Counted from the stretch's first letter, positions 41,319 through 53,953 are shown. The stretch: 64,000 bases of DNA from Aphelenchoides besseyi (GCA_024699855.1 JAMPIQ010000002.1:11780001-11844000); one strand, 5' to 3'. Numbers and translations: made by a program. The notes: generated by a model from the sequence alone, not told the origin.

Positions 41319-44162
41319 TCCCTTCAATTAACACAAAACGTTTATGTCATTTTTTACCAAAACAATTAAAACTATTCCACTCACAAAACATCTTCTGTCA
41401 TCTTCACATACAAACCCGACGATTTGCTGTGTCGATTTCCAAAAACATATTCAAACAATCTCTTTCGACCGTAACAAATCACTACACCTCTTCACTTTTC
41501 TCATTTTCATTCAAAACCAATAACAACGTCTTTCAACTATGAGCTAATTTCCTAACGATCAAACCCATAACCATTTCATCGGCTCGCATTTAAATCTTCT
41601 TTTTACAGCATCGAATGTCCAACCCCATAGCACAAATCTAATGGTTATTGACAGCATCAAAACATCGACTTTAGACTCTTTCAATTCCGATAACATTTCG
41701 TTTTAACCAACCAAAAACAACGTTCTTCAACTAATCACTAATTTCCAACCCATTTGCTAAAAAAACAGCCATCAAAGCTGATTATACTAACTAACAACCA
41801 TCTTCTTACCTCCACTGAACATTCTAATAGACACGTTCATCTAAACTCAATCCATCAACTAATCAACCTTATTTCTCTGATCATCTTTGCTGCTTCTTGC
41901 ATTTAAACTTCTGGTGACAGTAATGCATAATCAACGACTTCGAAATCACTTTCATCGACTACTGCAACTTTCCATCACCCAAAACAACGTCTATTTCCAA
42001 CTTTTCACGTTATCAAACTTTCAGCGTTGTAGGTCGAACTTCCCAAATTCACAATTCAACATTTGATCTTCTAAACAATCTGATTCATTTACATCTCTCA
42101 ACGTTTCAAACAACCGCAGCTGAAGAACTTAACGACTATCCTGATTAAAACTCTGCTCTTTGTCTTGTCCTCTTCCAACACCACCTATTCAATGACGGTA
42201 ACTACCGCCTTTTAACAATCAAGCAAAACTGATCGCCATCTAAATTTCCCAGTTCAGTTGTCAACTTCCAGCACCTTTCATTTGCCCAACCGCATTCCTA
42301 ACGTTAATCAAGACCACTTTCTCTCTACCACACTCATCTAAAGCTTCTCAACGCTTCCAAAACCACCTGATTCTGACAACAAATGACAGCGATTTCGAAC
42401 GTCCCATCCAGTAACTCGTTTAGCGACCATCAACAGCTATTTCCCAAACCCTTCCAAAACTCTCTCATTTCATCTCTTCCACTTTCGACTACACATTCTT
42501 GTCGACACAAATTTTTTTATATCTTACCCAACAACTAACCTACCTCTTCTTTCGTTGTCTTCTCGCAATAGTGGTCTGGGGCAATTCAAACTCATCGACC
42601 TCCACATTCTTCTCATCAACCGAAGCAGCAACCACTTTCAACTTTCATTTCATCTCTTCCGTCCTCAACCAAACATTCTTGTCGGTTCGTCTAAACTCAA
42701 GTCATCAACAACTAAACTCGTCTCTCAACATCTTTGCTATCTCGTCAACTATGAAACCCTCTTCATCAACCAAAACAGCGACCATCACAAAACCATCTAC
42801 AACTTCCTCATTTCATCGTTTCCATTTCCCAACGACTTCAACCATTTTCGAGACACTCCCAATCTCGACAACAATTCTAACCCTCATTGCCATCAACAAA
42901 CCAATTCCTTTTCATCATTCATTTCGCAAAGAATCGAAACACCGACTTTGGACTCTTTCAATTCCGATAACATCTCGTTTTAACCAACCAAAAACAACGT
43001 TCTTCAACTAATCACTAATTTCCAACCCATTTGCCAATGAACCTCAACCAAAACTCATTAACCCAACCAACACCAATCTCGTTTCGTTCCATTCTCTACG
43101 GAACATTATAATAGACACGTTCATCTAAACTCAATTCATCAACTAACCAATCTCGTTCTTTCATCATCTTTGTTGCTTCTTGCATCTAAACTGACGGCTA
43201 CAGGAACTCAAAACCATTGACTTCGGAATCATTTTCATTATTTATTGCAATCCTTTCATCAAAACAGCATCGATTTTCACCTTACCAAACTTTCAAGGCT
43301 TTAACTCGAACCTTCCAAATTCACAGTCCAGCATTTGCTTTTTTCTAAACAATTGAGACCGCTTACATCGCTCAACTTTTCAATTGATCGCATTCAACAA
43401 CAATTCTGAACAAAAAGCTTTAGTCTTTGTCGTTGTCAACTTCCAGCATCGCCTAATCAACGATTATGACAACCGTATCCTGACAATCTTGCAAAACTGA
43501 TTCCCATTTGTAAGTCAAGTCCAGTTTCAGCTTACAACAACTTTTAACCATCCAATCACATTATAACGTTAATTACAACCGCTTTTTCTCTACAAAACTG
43601 CTCACGGATTCGAAGCAATCCGTTTCTTATAACTTTTGTCAACGTTTTCGAACAACCTGTCCGGCAACTTATTTAGCGACCATCAACAGCCGTTTGTCAA
43701 ACTTTTCAAAACTCCCTCATTTTATCGTTTTCATCTTCTACTAAACATTTGTGTCGTTTTGTTTTCGTCTAAACTTATCAATAACTAAACTCGTCGCTAA
43801 ACATCTCTTAACATCTTGCTATCCCATCAACCAAAACAACGACCATTACAAACATCTCCCTGGTCTCGTTGTTTCAATTTCCCGACGATTTCAATTATTT
43901 TCAAATCACTCGAAACCATTAACGTTTGTTGTCATCAACCGCTTATAACAAACCAATTCCTTTTCATCATTTCGCAAAGAATGAAAACAGCGACTTTCAC
44001 TTTTTGATTTCTGTGAACATTTCTTTGCACACAAACACCAACAAATTAGCATAAGTGAATGGAGACAGCTCATTTCAGAATAAATGTGCACAAACCGGTC
44101 GCACACAGACAAACAGACAAACAAACTTTACTAGCTTTTAACTAGCTTTTATTAATGGGACA
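41284..44162 (+). repeat. Long G-poor repeat element with internal tandem units
   Basis: 2.9 kb of strongly G-depleted (C-, A- and T-rich) top strand, with the same termini as 41043-41283. Internally at least two units of about 1.25-1.29 kb recur with substantial divergence, e.g. CTTTCAATTCCGATAACATT at about 41680 and 42956, GACACGTTCATCTAAACTCA at 41832 and 43115, and TAGCGACCATCAACAGC at 42420 and 43675. Long open frames here (42499-43011, 42555-42983) are overlapping and are explained by composition. No protein domain is seen. Confidence 0.8.
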
Positions 44163-44991
44163 GATCGTGCTCAACAATCAACCGACAACACAACGAATAA
44201 AATATCCAGAATGAGAAAGTTTCTATCGACCAATCCAAAAACAATTTGCATACGCAATATTCAAATTACATTTACTTTATCGACTATCTCGTACCTTTGC
44301 ACAGAAACATTTTCAGTGGCCTAATTTTCAATTCGCGGAACCTGCGCAAAACGTGGTCATTTAAAAAAAAGTAAATCAAAATCCGTTCACACGCTTCCGA
44401 TATCTCACCGGAGCGGACACACATGCCCCTCTTATAGCAAAAAGGAAATCACGGAAAACAATTAACACAAAATCAAAAAGAACTCAAAACATCATGAATT
44501 TTGGTAAACATCACACTGTTAATCTAAATCGAATAATTCGTTTTAGTTTTCTTAAATCCAGTGTTTTGTGCATCTTTGTGTAGTGAGCTCGAAGGCCAAA
44601 AGTATTGTAGCGCCGAGTGTAGGATATACAATTAGGACATCGTAATGTTTTTGGCTCATGAACAATTGCTTGATGATATTTAAACTATTCAAGTAAGAAG
44701 AATCTTTGATTACGACAATTTCCATTATTACGGCGCATGAACTTCACAGAAGTGGATTTTAAGTGGTGTAACGTCTGTATTTATGAAATTGTCGGACAAA
44801 ACAACAACAACTCTCAGCACCGTATAGTCGGATGTTAGGTATTGGTCTTGTGTGCCAAAGAAAAACATCAAATTATTGGCCGTGAATGGTTCCGAAATAA
44901 ACAATGAGCGAATGTAATTATCGAACTTTATTGAATGTTACATTGATCGAAAAGACTTGGTTTCTGCAATTCATGTTATTGAATCTTCTTC
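44163..44991. other. No gene recognised
   Basis: AT-rich, no coding pattern. Confidence 0.4.
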
Positions 44992-45234
44992 ATGCGATTA
45001 CAAAATGTAGCCTCAGGTTCGGATTATGAAACGAAATTACTTCGGGAAGAGGGGAAAACCTGCAAGTCAAAAAGCACCTCCTTTGTTCTTTACGCTATCT
45101 ACAAGGTCCAGTGCATCAAGGATTGCTCGCATTTAACCATGGCATTGCGACGCCGTTGCAAGGACCTTGGTCCGAATTCAAGTTTTGGATGCCGCTTGCA
45201 AAAGCAAATAATGGGCGGGCAAATGAGCTGGTAA
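44992..45234 (+). CDS. Hypothetical small basic protein
   Basis: 80 codons from ATG to TAA. Lysine- and cysteine-containing, with CIKDCSHLTMALRRRCKDLG in the middle. No recognised domain, no neighbour logic. Possibly an exon of the decayed gene that follows, but no splice link could be made. Confidence 0.25.
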   Translation: MRLQNVASGSDYETKLLREEGKTCKSKSTSFVLYAIYKVQCIKDCSHLTMALRRRCKDLGPNSSFGCRLQKQIMGGQMSW

Positions 45235-45357
45235 TTAAGTACGGCGCAAATGCCTAATGCTTAGCTTTGCAACTCATTTTTCTAATTTTTTTCTTTTCAC
45301 TGAACGTCGTGGCTTTTGGTTTTAATTAAACTCTTTTTGAATTTAAGATCTTCGCAC

Positions 45358-45906
45358 ATGGCTACTCAAAGAAAGCCAAAGCTCAACTAAGAAGCTCGTG
45401 ATACTCTTTTCAAGCATTTTAGAATTAATGGTAAGCGAAATAAAACTTCCTTACTTTGACATTCGACTCCAGATATCAAGAAAAAACGATTTGGGTTTGG
45501 CCGCCATGGACCAACCGAACCACCACGTTCTTTCCGTCTAATGGTGGGTTATGAAATGATTTCTTGTATTCAAATTTATCTTTAGATCGTTTCATCCGAC
45601 TTTTGTATTGCGTATCAAAACACTTTAAAGCGTTCGGCCTTAGCGATCAGCCAGTACTTGCGGGATCCGCGCTTATGGAACTTTGAAAACTATGGTTACC
45701 TGGTTTTCGAGACGTCATGCGCACATGAAGTCATATCGCTGATAAGACGCCAACTTGGTCAACGCCTAACCGCAGATCCTAAAGCAGTGGAGGGCGGTCA
45801 ATAATCCGTGTCGCGAAAGAGGAAACTCGCTGATCCCATTGAAGACACGAGCAGCGATTCTGAACTGTCCGATGCCCCAACCGAAGACATCGGTGATTCC
45901 GATTGA
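45358..45906 (+). pseudogene. Unidentified spliced gene with two nonsense codons
   Basis: Three exons join in frame across a 42-nt and a similar short intron: MATQRKPKLN-stop-EARDTLFKHF, then IKKKRFGFGRHGPTEPPRSF, then IVSSDFCIAYQNTLKRSALA and SQYLRDPRLWNFENYGYLVF, ending GGQ-stop-SVSRKRKLADPIEDTSSD and an acidic tail. The regular codon pattern and splice sites say it was once coding. The family is not recognised. The second stop could be the natural end, with the rest a coincidence, but the basic-acidic tail looks genuine. Confidence 0.45.
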
Positions 45907-46048
45907 CATCGTTGTTTTTATTGTTTAATTTTAAGGCCCGTAATTTTAAACTTCAAATTGCAAATTCCACCAACAGATTGCAATGCCCATTCCTGACTTT
46001 CACAATAGACGTCGTCTTTAAGTCCCATTTCACTTATCTATATATTAA

Positions 46049-46801
<753 letters not shown>

Positions 46802-46844
46802 GTCCGATGATCTCGAAGATGACGAACGACTTCAATTCCCAACT

Positions 46845-46985
46845 TCCCTCCCTCCCTATAATAAAAGCGAGTAAAGTTTGTTTGTTTGTCTGTGTGCGAC
46901 CGGTTTGTGCACATTTATTCTGAAATGGGCTGTCTCCATTCACTTATGCTAATTTGTTGGTGTTTGTGTGCAAAAAAGCGGTCGT
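46845..46985 (-). repeat. G-poor repeat end in H4 3' flank
   Basis: Reverse complement matches the element end at 44012-44162 closely (e.g. CAAATTAGCATAAGTGAATG, AAACCGGTCGCACACAGACA). It begins about 50 bp after the H4 stop and contains the AATAAA that probably polyadenylates the H4 mRNA. Confidence 0.8.
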
Positions 46986-47159
46986 GAGAAGAAATGAGTG
47001 GTGACTGGAATTGGAAAACGAAAATCATTGTCATTGTTGGTTGGTTGTGTTTTTTGTCGAAGTTTTCAGTGGTCGTTCAATCAATTTTTGCTTGACGTTA
47101 TGGGTTTTCCTATTTCACATCGCAAAGACTTTTATGCGTTATATCCAGTTTCTCGGCGA

Positions 47160-47860
47160 TCGAGTTAAAATGATTGGTCGCGTTTCTATCAGTGAAAGTT
47201 CAGAAACTCGAGGATCATAATGCGTCGCTCTTCGAGTTCGAATTTCAATGGGAAGGTGGAAACGTTGAAGTTGTGACTTGGGATGAAATGGCATGCGATT
47301 TTGGTAAGTTGGGTTTACATGCAAGCAATGTAAGTTTTGAGAATGCACTCCATTATAACATACTTTTTTTGTAGGTACTTCTTATCGCAATGACCGAATG
47401 AATTCCGTATCCTCAAATTCGATTCAGTCGCGCTCCACTTCACAAACAGTTGAAAATGTGCGAAAGACTATTAAGCGTTGAAGTTCAAGGCAACACGAAG
47501 TCTGGAATGAAAGCGAAGAGAAGCAGCAGTAAGTTAAGACCACTTTGACACAATGAAATGAGTTGCCTAACAAGATCCAATTGGTGAATTTCTAGTTAAA
47601 TTGTCATTACGGTATTTATTGTTTGCAGAATTGGACGTACTTTTCTGATGAAGATTATTCCACGAATGATGAGGATTCGCAAGTTCGAATCGGCGATAAT
47701 GGGCTGTAATGTTATCAACGGCATGTTGTCAAAACGGTTGAAAATTGAGTTCGAATATTTTTGCGTCGGTAGCTGAGATGGACAAGAATGGTGCGGTGGC
47801 AGTCAAGGCAGAGTTTTGCGACGATGCTAAGTCTTATCCGAGAGAACGACTTCCTTTATT
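47160..47860 (+). pseudogene. OB-fold (RPA-like) gene relic
   Basis: An exon with KLEDHNASLFEFEFQWEGGN then VEVVTWDEMACDF shows the paired strands and W of an RPA-type OB fold. It is followed by a plausible splice donor, then stops in all frames and shorter coding-like blocks (DEDYSTNDEDSQVRIGDNG; VAEMDKNGAVAVKAEFCDDA). The gene is decayed. Confidence 0.45.
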
Positions 47861-47908
47861 TCAACGTTAGTGGTTTGATCTGGAGAGAATAAGAAACGGC
47901 CCTGACCG

Positions 47909-47943
47909 GACGAACGCGAAGCGCCTTTCGCTTCGCGTTCGTC
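47909..47943. repeat. Perfect 15-bp hairpin
   Basis: GACGAACGCGAAGCG, 5-nt loop CCTTT, then the exact reverse complement. A smaller stem CCCGA...TCGGG follows at 47945-47961. GC-rich in an AT-rich setting; resembles a rolling-circle transposon end or an intrinsic hairpin. Confidence 0.85.
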
Positions 47944-47961
47944 TCCCGATGGCCAGTCGGG

Positions 47962-48291
47962 ACAGTCCGCAGAATATTATCAAGTACGTTGCGTTGTCAA
48001 TTGGCTTCTTAAATGTGTGGAGACTTTCAGAAATTTCTATGCAATTGACGATCAACGGCGTTTAATGGAGATTTCGTATCAAATTGAACCACCAAACAAG
48101 TTTAGTCGACAATATTGACAGGAGAATTAACGGGTCTATTAACTGCCATTTCATTCAAACTCAAATGCTCTGAACTCAGTCTACCTCTGGCATTTATCAT
48201 TGCGGGTTATTTCCCGGTGTTTTTATTCGAATAAATAACATCAAGATGCTCACAACTCAAAGGCTCAGTAAATTCACATCACGACGACAAT
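47962..48291. other. No gene recognised
   Basis: Spacer between the OB-fold relic with its hairpin and the retropepsin gene. Confidence 0.4.
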
Positions 48292-48998
48292 TCAAGTTTT
48301 GACCAATTGGAACGTCTGTGGCTTAGCTTTCCAGTCCACCAGAATTGATAATTCCAGTGCTTGCATAGCATCAACGCCTAATATGTTGACCTCCTCAAAA
48401 TGTCCCTTTGATACTTTGCATAGAATTCCAACCTTTTGATCCTAAAATTGATTCAAATTATTCGTCCACAATAAACTAAAAATAAACCTGAATAGACATT
48501 AGATAGCATTTGTCATTGACTGAACTATCTTCTTTGTCGATGGACTTACCACACGACTTGCACTTCTTTCGTTCAATGGATTGTCCAACGACGTTGCCGG
48601 CGCCATAAAATGCCTCCAAAGTTTTTACCGTAACGCAAGTGAATGGAGACCCAGAATCAACAAGAAACCATACAGTGATTATTTTTGAATGTGGCTTGTT
48701 GTGCCGTTGAACGATCAAAGGAATCATGTAGCGACGATTGATCCCATGGATGTAGCCGCTGACTGGAAATGCTGTAGTAGAAAATTCGCTCGCGCCCAAA
48801 TGCTCGATCTCGTAAGTCTTGCCCAATTCTTCCAGTTTGTGTTCGTTTAAATCGCTAACTAACACATCAAAATCATCGTACTCCATACCCAACCACTCGA
48901 ACGAGCTGTCATATTTGCTTGAAGATGAAGAGCTCTAAAACACGTAAAATTAAAAGCGAAATTACAAAACAATGACTTACTTTGTTCGGATCGGACAT
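48292..48998 (-). CDS. Retropepsin-like aspartic protease, intact single-domain gene
   Basis: Three exons: MSDPNK; a Ser-rich start then EWLGMEYDDFDVLVSDLNEH; and a last exon to the TGA at 48292-48294. About 205 residues. The catalytic loop is WFLVDSGSPFTCVT (D-S-G), and near the end EEVNILGVDAMQALEL supplies the ILG-D motif that follows the second wide loop in retroviral-type and DDI1-type proteases. Such enzymes act as homodimers. An insert KKCKSCGKSI with CxxC sits between the two. There is no gag, reverse transcriptase or integrase nearby, so it looks like a host-resident (domesticated or DDI1-related) gene. Two inactive paralogs lie in the 23.7/30.7 kb inverted duplication. Confidence 0.72.
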
Positions 48999-49240
48999 TT
49001 TTATACAGTTGTTAAAGCGGAAAGCGAGGCAAACCGAATATCAACGAATGAATGAAAGCAATGAATTGGAAAGACACGCAAAAAATTAGAATGGGAGAAC
49101 TGTTTTTCTCAACAAAAGCAAGCAAAAAGACGCTTTGGCAAAATGTCTCATTCTTTGTGAGAAATGTTTCAATCAGGATTTTTTGTCAAGGTTTGCTAGA
49201 TTTGAATACATATTTTGAATAGTTCATCCATAAAATACTG
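48999..49240. promoter_or_regulatory. Head-to-head promoter region, retropepsin/OB-fold
   Basis: About 240 bp between the protease start (-) and the OB-fold partial gene (+). The same sequence stands in front of dead protease copy 1 (23.11-23.36 kb), so the promoter moves with the protease gene. Confidence 0.5.
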
Positions 49241-49653
49241 TTGCGATCGCGCGAAAATCAATAAGCGCACACTGCGCACCGATGCAGGAAGCGAGGTCAG
49301 AATCACCCCGGTGCCGAACAGCCAAAATCTCAAAATCGGTCATCTTACAGATGGAGAATGTTGTATCGAATACATTTACCGTGACTCTGAAATGAACAAA
49401 GAAATAACCGAAGGCGATCTCATTTCTGTTGTGGCTCAAGTGATTTTGGAAAACGGTAATTACAATGTCAAATAACTAACAGGTTATCTTTGAAGACTTT
49501 TATCAACTCAACGTTCATTCTTCTAAGGATTTGGTAAAACGTAACGGTGAGAAATTGGCGTTCAAACAGTTGGTGAATTTGAAGTCGTCAACTCGCAAAA
49601 GTCAATTGAATGATGAAGAGAATTCTGTCATGAAACACCGAAAAATGGATTAA
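49240..49653 (+). CDS. RPA-like OB-fold protein, 5'-truncated paralog
   Basis: Sister of the 28.3-29.2 kb gene: VPNSQNLKIGHLTDGECCIE, then a 43-nt intron (GTGATT...AACAG), then FEDFYQLNVHSSKDLVKRNG, KLAFKQLVNLKSSTRKSQLN and the end HRKMD-stop. The first OB fold and its start codon are missing. The open frame begins within the shared upstream region, so the locus is either a truncated gene using a new promoter or a fragment. It shows the natural C-terminus lost from the 28-kb copy. Confidence 0.5.
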
Positions 49654-51060
49654 TTTCTTTTGATTGTGGTTTGTTGTGTGTTATTGTAAACAACATTGTA
49701 GAATTATTGTGACTATGGTTATTATGCTTGAGAACAAAAGCTCACGGTTCTAACACTCAAATCAAGGAGCACAGTCTCTCTACTAATCATTTTAAGACTA
49801 CAAGCGACTGAAATGAGATTACAATTAGCACATTTTGAACACACTTCAAAGTTTTTTTACCAGGATGTATCGTATGATGACGTTGAATGCAAAATATTGC
49901 AATGCAATAGTATCTTTACATAAGGTTAAGAGGCTGAAATGAACTTAGAAACAATACTAAATGGTGTCCAAAGTAATATACTGGAATTTTGATAGGATTA
50001 TGTTTGATAAACAGTCATGAACATTTGCTATTCAAATCAATATCGAACATAATTGGAAGTGTAACAGAAAACTATGTCGTATCGTGGTTCATAAGCTCGA
50101 CTTTGTCATCTCTCTAAACAAACAGAATCATTTGTTTATTTGGCTTCAAACTGCTTCTCCGGTTTTTCAATTTGTTCACGTTTTGAACTTTACGTTCCGT
50201 CAATCTAATTGTCGTTCAGTTTGTAATAGAACATTTCTTGTTTTGTTCGTTCGATTAAAATTTTAACGTCTTGACATGAATCACGAACTAGCTTTTCAAA
50301 TGGCGGTTGATTTAATCATTTCTATGTTCTGATGAGAATTTTGGCCCACAGCGAAACACCTTCTATGCTTCGAAATATAAAGCAGAAGTTTGAAAAAACA
50401 GTCAAGGTCGACTGATTGTATTCAACGATGAACGCATTCAGTGGAATTGCGTTTTTGTTAACACTTTTAAGTAGCTACTGCTTAGCTCTTGAATTCACCA
50501 ACACTTTTTGAGACGATGGTCGAACTTTTGTTGTCCGCCTTGCGCTCCATCGGTCTTCTCATTCTTATTGTTTCTTCCTTGTCGTCTCTTACCGTTATTT
50601 ATTCTGAAACAGAAAAGCCGAAGGCTGCCGCTTGTTCACGAACCTCTCGGAAACCGTTTTGTTTATGACGTGTATCAATTCGTATATTCGCTAAGTATTT
50701 ACATCCTACAAATTGAAATAATGTTTGCAAGATAACGGGCGAGCAAATGAGGTTAAACAATGAGGAATCAGATAACCCGCAGTGTTCAGCTAGTCGCAGT
50801 TGCTTGAGGGTATTCTATTAGTAGTTTGCTATCATGTCAATTATAAGTTCTATCTATTACGATGCCTCTATGTAAACAGTAAGTATTTTGAAACCAACGT
50901 TTGTTTCTAAAACCTTTCTGTTCGCTTTGTGGCAAGAAGCTTACTCTTATTTGATAATCGTTTTGCATGTGTTTTTAATTCTTGAATCCATATTCAACTC
51001 TTATTGTGCATTTCAGCGGATTCATGCTTTGACGATAAAAACTAACTTTCAATCGTTGAA
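49654..51060. other. Gene-poor; one small hydrophobic ORF
   Basis: No recognised gene. At 50516-50668 (+) a 50-codon frame has a signal-peptide-like start (MVELLLSALRSIGLLILIVS) and a basic cysteine-containing tail. It could be a tiny secreted protein or chance. The last 170 bp are probably 5' leader of the GnT-IV gene. Confidence 0.3.
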
Positions 51061-52846
51061 ATGCGAAGATGGCACAACTGGAGGTTTTCGTTCTATCGTT
51101 GCTATTACTACATGGCTATTATTTCGACTCTTGCAACGTTTTTTTTGTTTTACAGAAAACTGTTTTATGAAGACAATCTATGGCAAGCGTATAGCAACTC
51201 TAATCCATCGACAATTCGATCCACAGATTTTCATGAACAAGTAGGTTACAAAGACACAAATTGTAATCGTGTATAATAGGTAAAAATTAAAACAGCATTT
51301 TGGGCACAACATCAACAGTTAATTTCACGAAGGAAAACGAAGGTATGTGAAGTCATTTGTTTTACACAAACACTTATCTAATAGGACATGCACATTGCGC
51401 CTTTTATCGAAAGTCTACCGCATTTGATGCAGAGCCAAAGTCTCAACATAAATCCAACGGTTTTTGTTCCCCAAAATGCCAATCAACATCGCACTCCACC
51501 CGACCTGGTTATTTCAATACCAACAACAAGAAGAATGACTGTAAGTTCTGCACCAAATTCCAACATTTCATTTATATTTAGTTTAGAAAAATTACATCTA
51601 TGATACGATAAAGAACTTAGTTTCAAATTTGGCTGATTGTGAACGATGGCGAGTTTTGTTCTTGATCTTCATTGCCGAAGAGAAAACGGAGATTCAAGAA
51701 AAGTACGCGGTGGAAATCGCTCGTTATCTGAACGAGCAATATCCTTTGCTTTTGGAAGAAGGACTGTTTGAAGTGAGTCAACGGTCGGCTTATTAAGTTA
51801 TGATTTCAAGGTCATTGGACCGCCACCATATTTCTATCCACCAGATCTCAACTCAGTTGTTCCAACGTTCAATGATTCTACTGAAAGAATGATTTGGCGC
51901 ACAAAACAAAATTTGGACTATTCTTACATTATGTCATATTCTCAAACTGTGCACTCTCGTTCCTCTTACTATTTACAGTTAGAAGACGATGTGGTTACCG
52001 TTCCAGGTAACTAAATGAAGGATATCGATTGCTAAACTTACGATGTTCAGGTTATGTCAGCAAGATTCTTAGCTTTGCATTCGAACGAAAATTTTTTACC
52101 TGTGACTTTTCAAATCTCGGATTCATCGCGAAGCTATTCAAGATTCCTGATTTACATCTCTTTGTGGCATTCGACTTGTTGTTCTATCGATACAAACCAG
52201 TCGATTGGCTGCTGGAACAATTCTATTCAACGCGCTATTGCAATCCGGAAGAAAAAAATTGCGTGAAGAATCGCATTAACAATCACCATCGTTTCTACTA
52301 CAATCCACCATTATTTCAACATGTTGGTCGATACTCGTCGTTGAAGGGTAAAATCCAGCCGCTACGTGAAAAAACGTTCCGATCATCTCCAACTCAATTG
52401 TCGGAAGTTTGTCGGCAAAAAGAAGTTGAAACTCAGCTTTCAACAAACATTGTTGGTTTGACGACATCGACGTTGAACAAGCTCTTACAATTCGGAACTC
52501 CCGTACGAATTGAAAACCCACCAGATGGTTCTTTCATAAAAATAAACTACGGGAATAAACCGCTGGTTGTAACAGGTAATTTCAGAAACTTCTTCGAGTG
52601 AATGAGTCCATTTTAGAGATCGATATTAGATACGCGTACAAGGTGATTGAACCGACAGTTGAGAGCATCTCGCCGCTTTCGGTTGAATTACAATCAGATT
52701 CAGAGACGTGGACAGTCAACTCAACAATCGCGGAGTACTTTAACTTCGCAACGGAAGAAAAGAGCTCAATTTTGGAGATACGTGTTTTGGTTTCGAACGA
52801 ATTTCGTTTCGATTATTTCACTTTCACATCACTTAGAATCGTATAA
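51061..52846 (+). CDS. N-acetylglucosaminyltransferase IV (MGAT4-like)
   Basis: Golgi type II membrane enzyme that adds the beta-1,4-GlcNAc branch to the alpha-1,3 mannose arm of complex N-glycans. The start MRRWHNWRFSF gives a short cytosolic tail, then a membrane anchor (YYYMAIISTLATFFLFY). The catalytic region has PPDLVISIPTTRRMT, FEVIGPPPYFYPPD, ERMIWRTKQNLDYSYIMSYS, YYLQLEDDVV (the DxD-like EDD), FKIPDLHLFVAF and KPVDWLLEQFY, then NPPLFQHVGRYSSLKGKIQ. The C-terminal lectin-like part ends with FTFTSLRIV at 52846. Seven or so exons with usual short introns; one donor (near 51240) is ambiguous by a few bases. All family landmarks are present, so it looks functional. Confidence 0.9.
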
Positions 52847-53953
52847 TTCATTCCTTCGCAACAACAATAAACCACTTGTCAAACGTGCGATTAGTTTGCC
52901 TTTCACTTTTATCAAAAACAACTCCACTGACTGTACCCGTGGTCTACGTCAACGGGCTTTTGTTGAGACCAATTCGGTGCTGATTGATTGGAACAAGCAA
53001 AGGAACCGACCAAACATTTCGGGTCAAAAATGATAACACAACTTCGCAGACGAATCCGAAATTTCTTGAAACTGTACTTCTTATCTTAATCACTGAACAT
53101 TGCGAAGGCTTTCAGGGTCCTTCTAGTGCAAAGATGACCGTTTTGGACGATTAGAAGACCTTACAGAAGTCTTTCGACAATTAGCCTTCAGATTTGTCAT
53201 CGAATACACTCGTGAATTCGTTCAATGATCTCGAAAAAATAGTCTTTTCATGCACTCTGCGTTCTCCACCAGTTGATCGTATCCGTAACTGCTACGCGAC
53301 ACCAGCGAACCACCGTGTTATCACTGCCATCTTTCTACTAATTTCTGGTGTTTTGCTTTAAAACTTATTGTTGTATTACACGAGCAGCTGTTTGTATAGT
53401 ATTTCCGAGTTCTATCACGTTCACTGAGAGGAAATTAAACCGAATCAAAAACTCCGTTTTTCGCAGTCTCCCGAACAGCGAAATGAAAAGCGTTTTTGCG
53501 AACTCGATCTTAGTGAAAATTTCGTTGGAAAGTTTTGTCAATTTTCTGATGTCGAACTGCTAAAATAGATACGGGGACCACAAATTGAGAGTGCGTTTGC
53601 GCTGAAATCGAAAGTACGATTTCTAAACACGTTCATCTCAAACCTGTTTCGTATTTCTAGACCTCACATAGCGTTTATAAGTTCGAATGAAGCCAATTGA
53701 ATCGATTGAGTTACTTTGTTGATGGATTCTTTTTGGACACTCTTCTTCCGTACATTAGATGAATTGAGCGAATGTAAACAAACGAAGAGAATGGTCGTCG
53801 TTTCAATATACGCGAGACTTTTACTCTTTCAACTCGACGGTTACTTTCATTGTACTTTCAGACAAACGTCGAAATTTGAACTTCGATCATGGTTTTGGAA
53901 AAGGTGTTTAGGTTTGTTCGATGACGACTATTTGGTTAATTTTGAGCGTTTAG
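52847..53953. other. Intergenic; 5' exon of next gene unresolved
   Basis: Holds the 3' flank of GnT-IV and probably the first exon of the dipeptidase gene, which I could not place. Open frames at 52647-53033 and 53716-54060 are overlapping and unsupported. Confidence 0.4.

Noticed and set aside
42499..43011. 170- and 142-codon open frames, overlapping in two phases
   Set aside because: Both lie in the G-poor repeat, where stop codons needing G are scarce; residues are Ser/Thr/Phe/Asn-rich without any domain, and the same tract is open in more than one frame.
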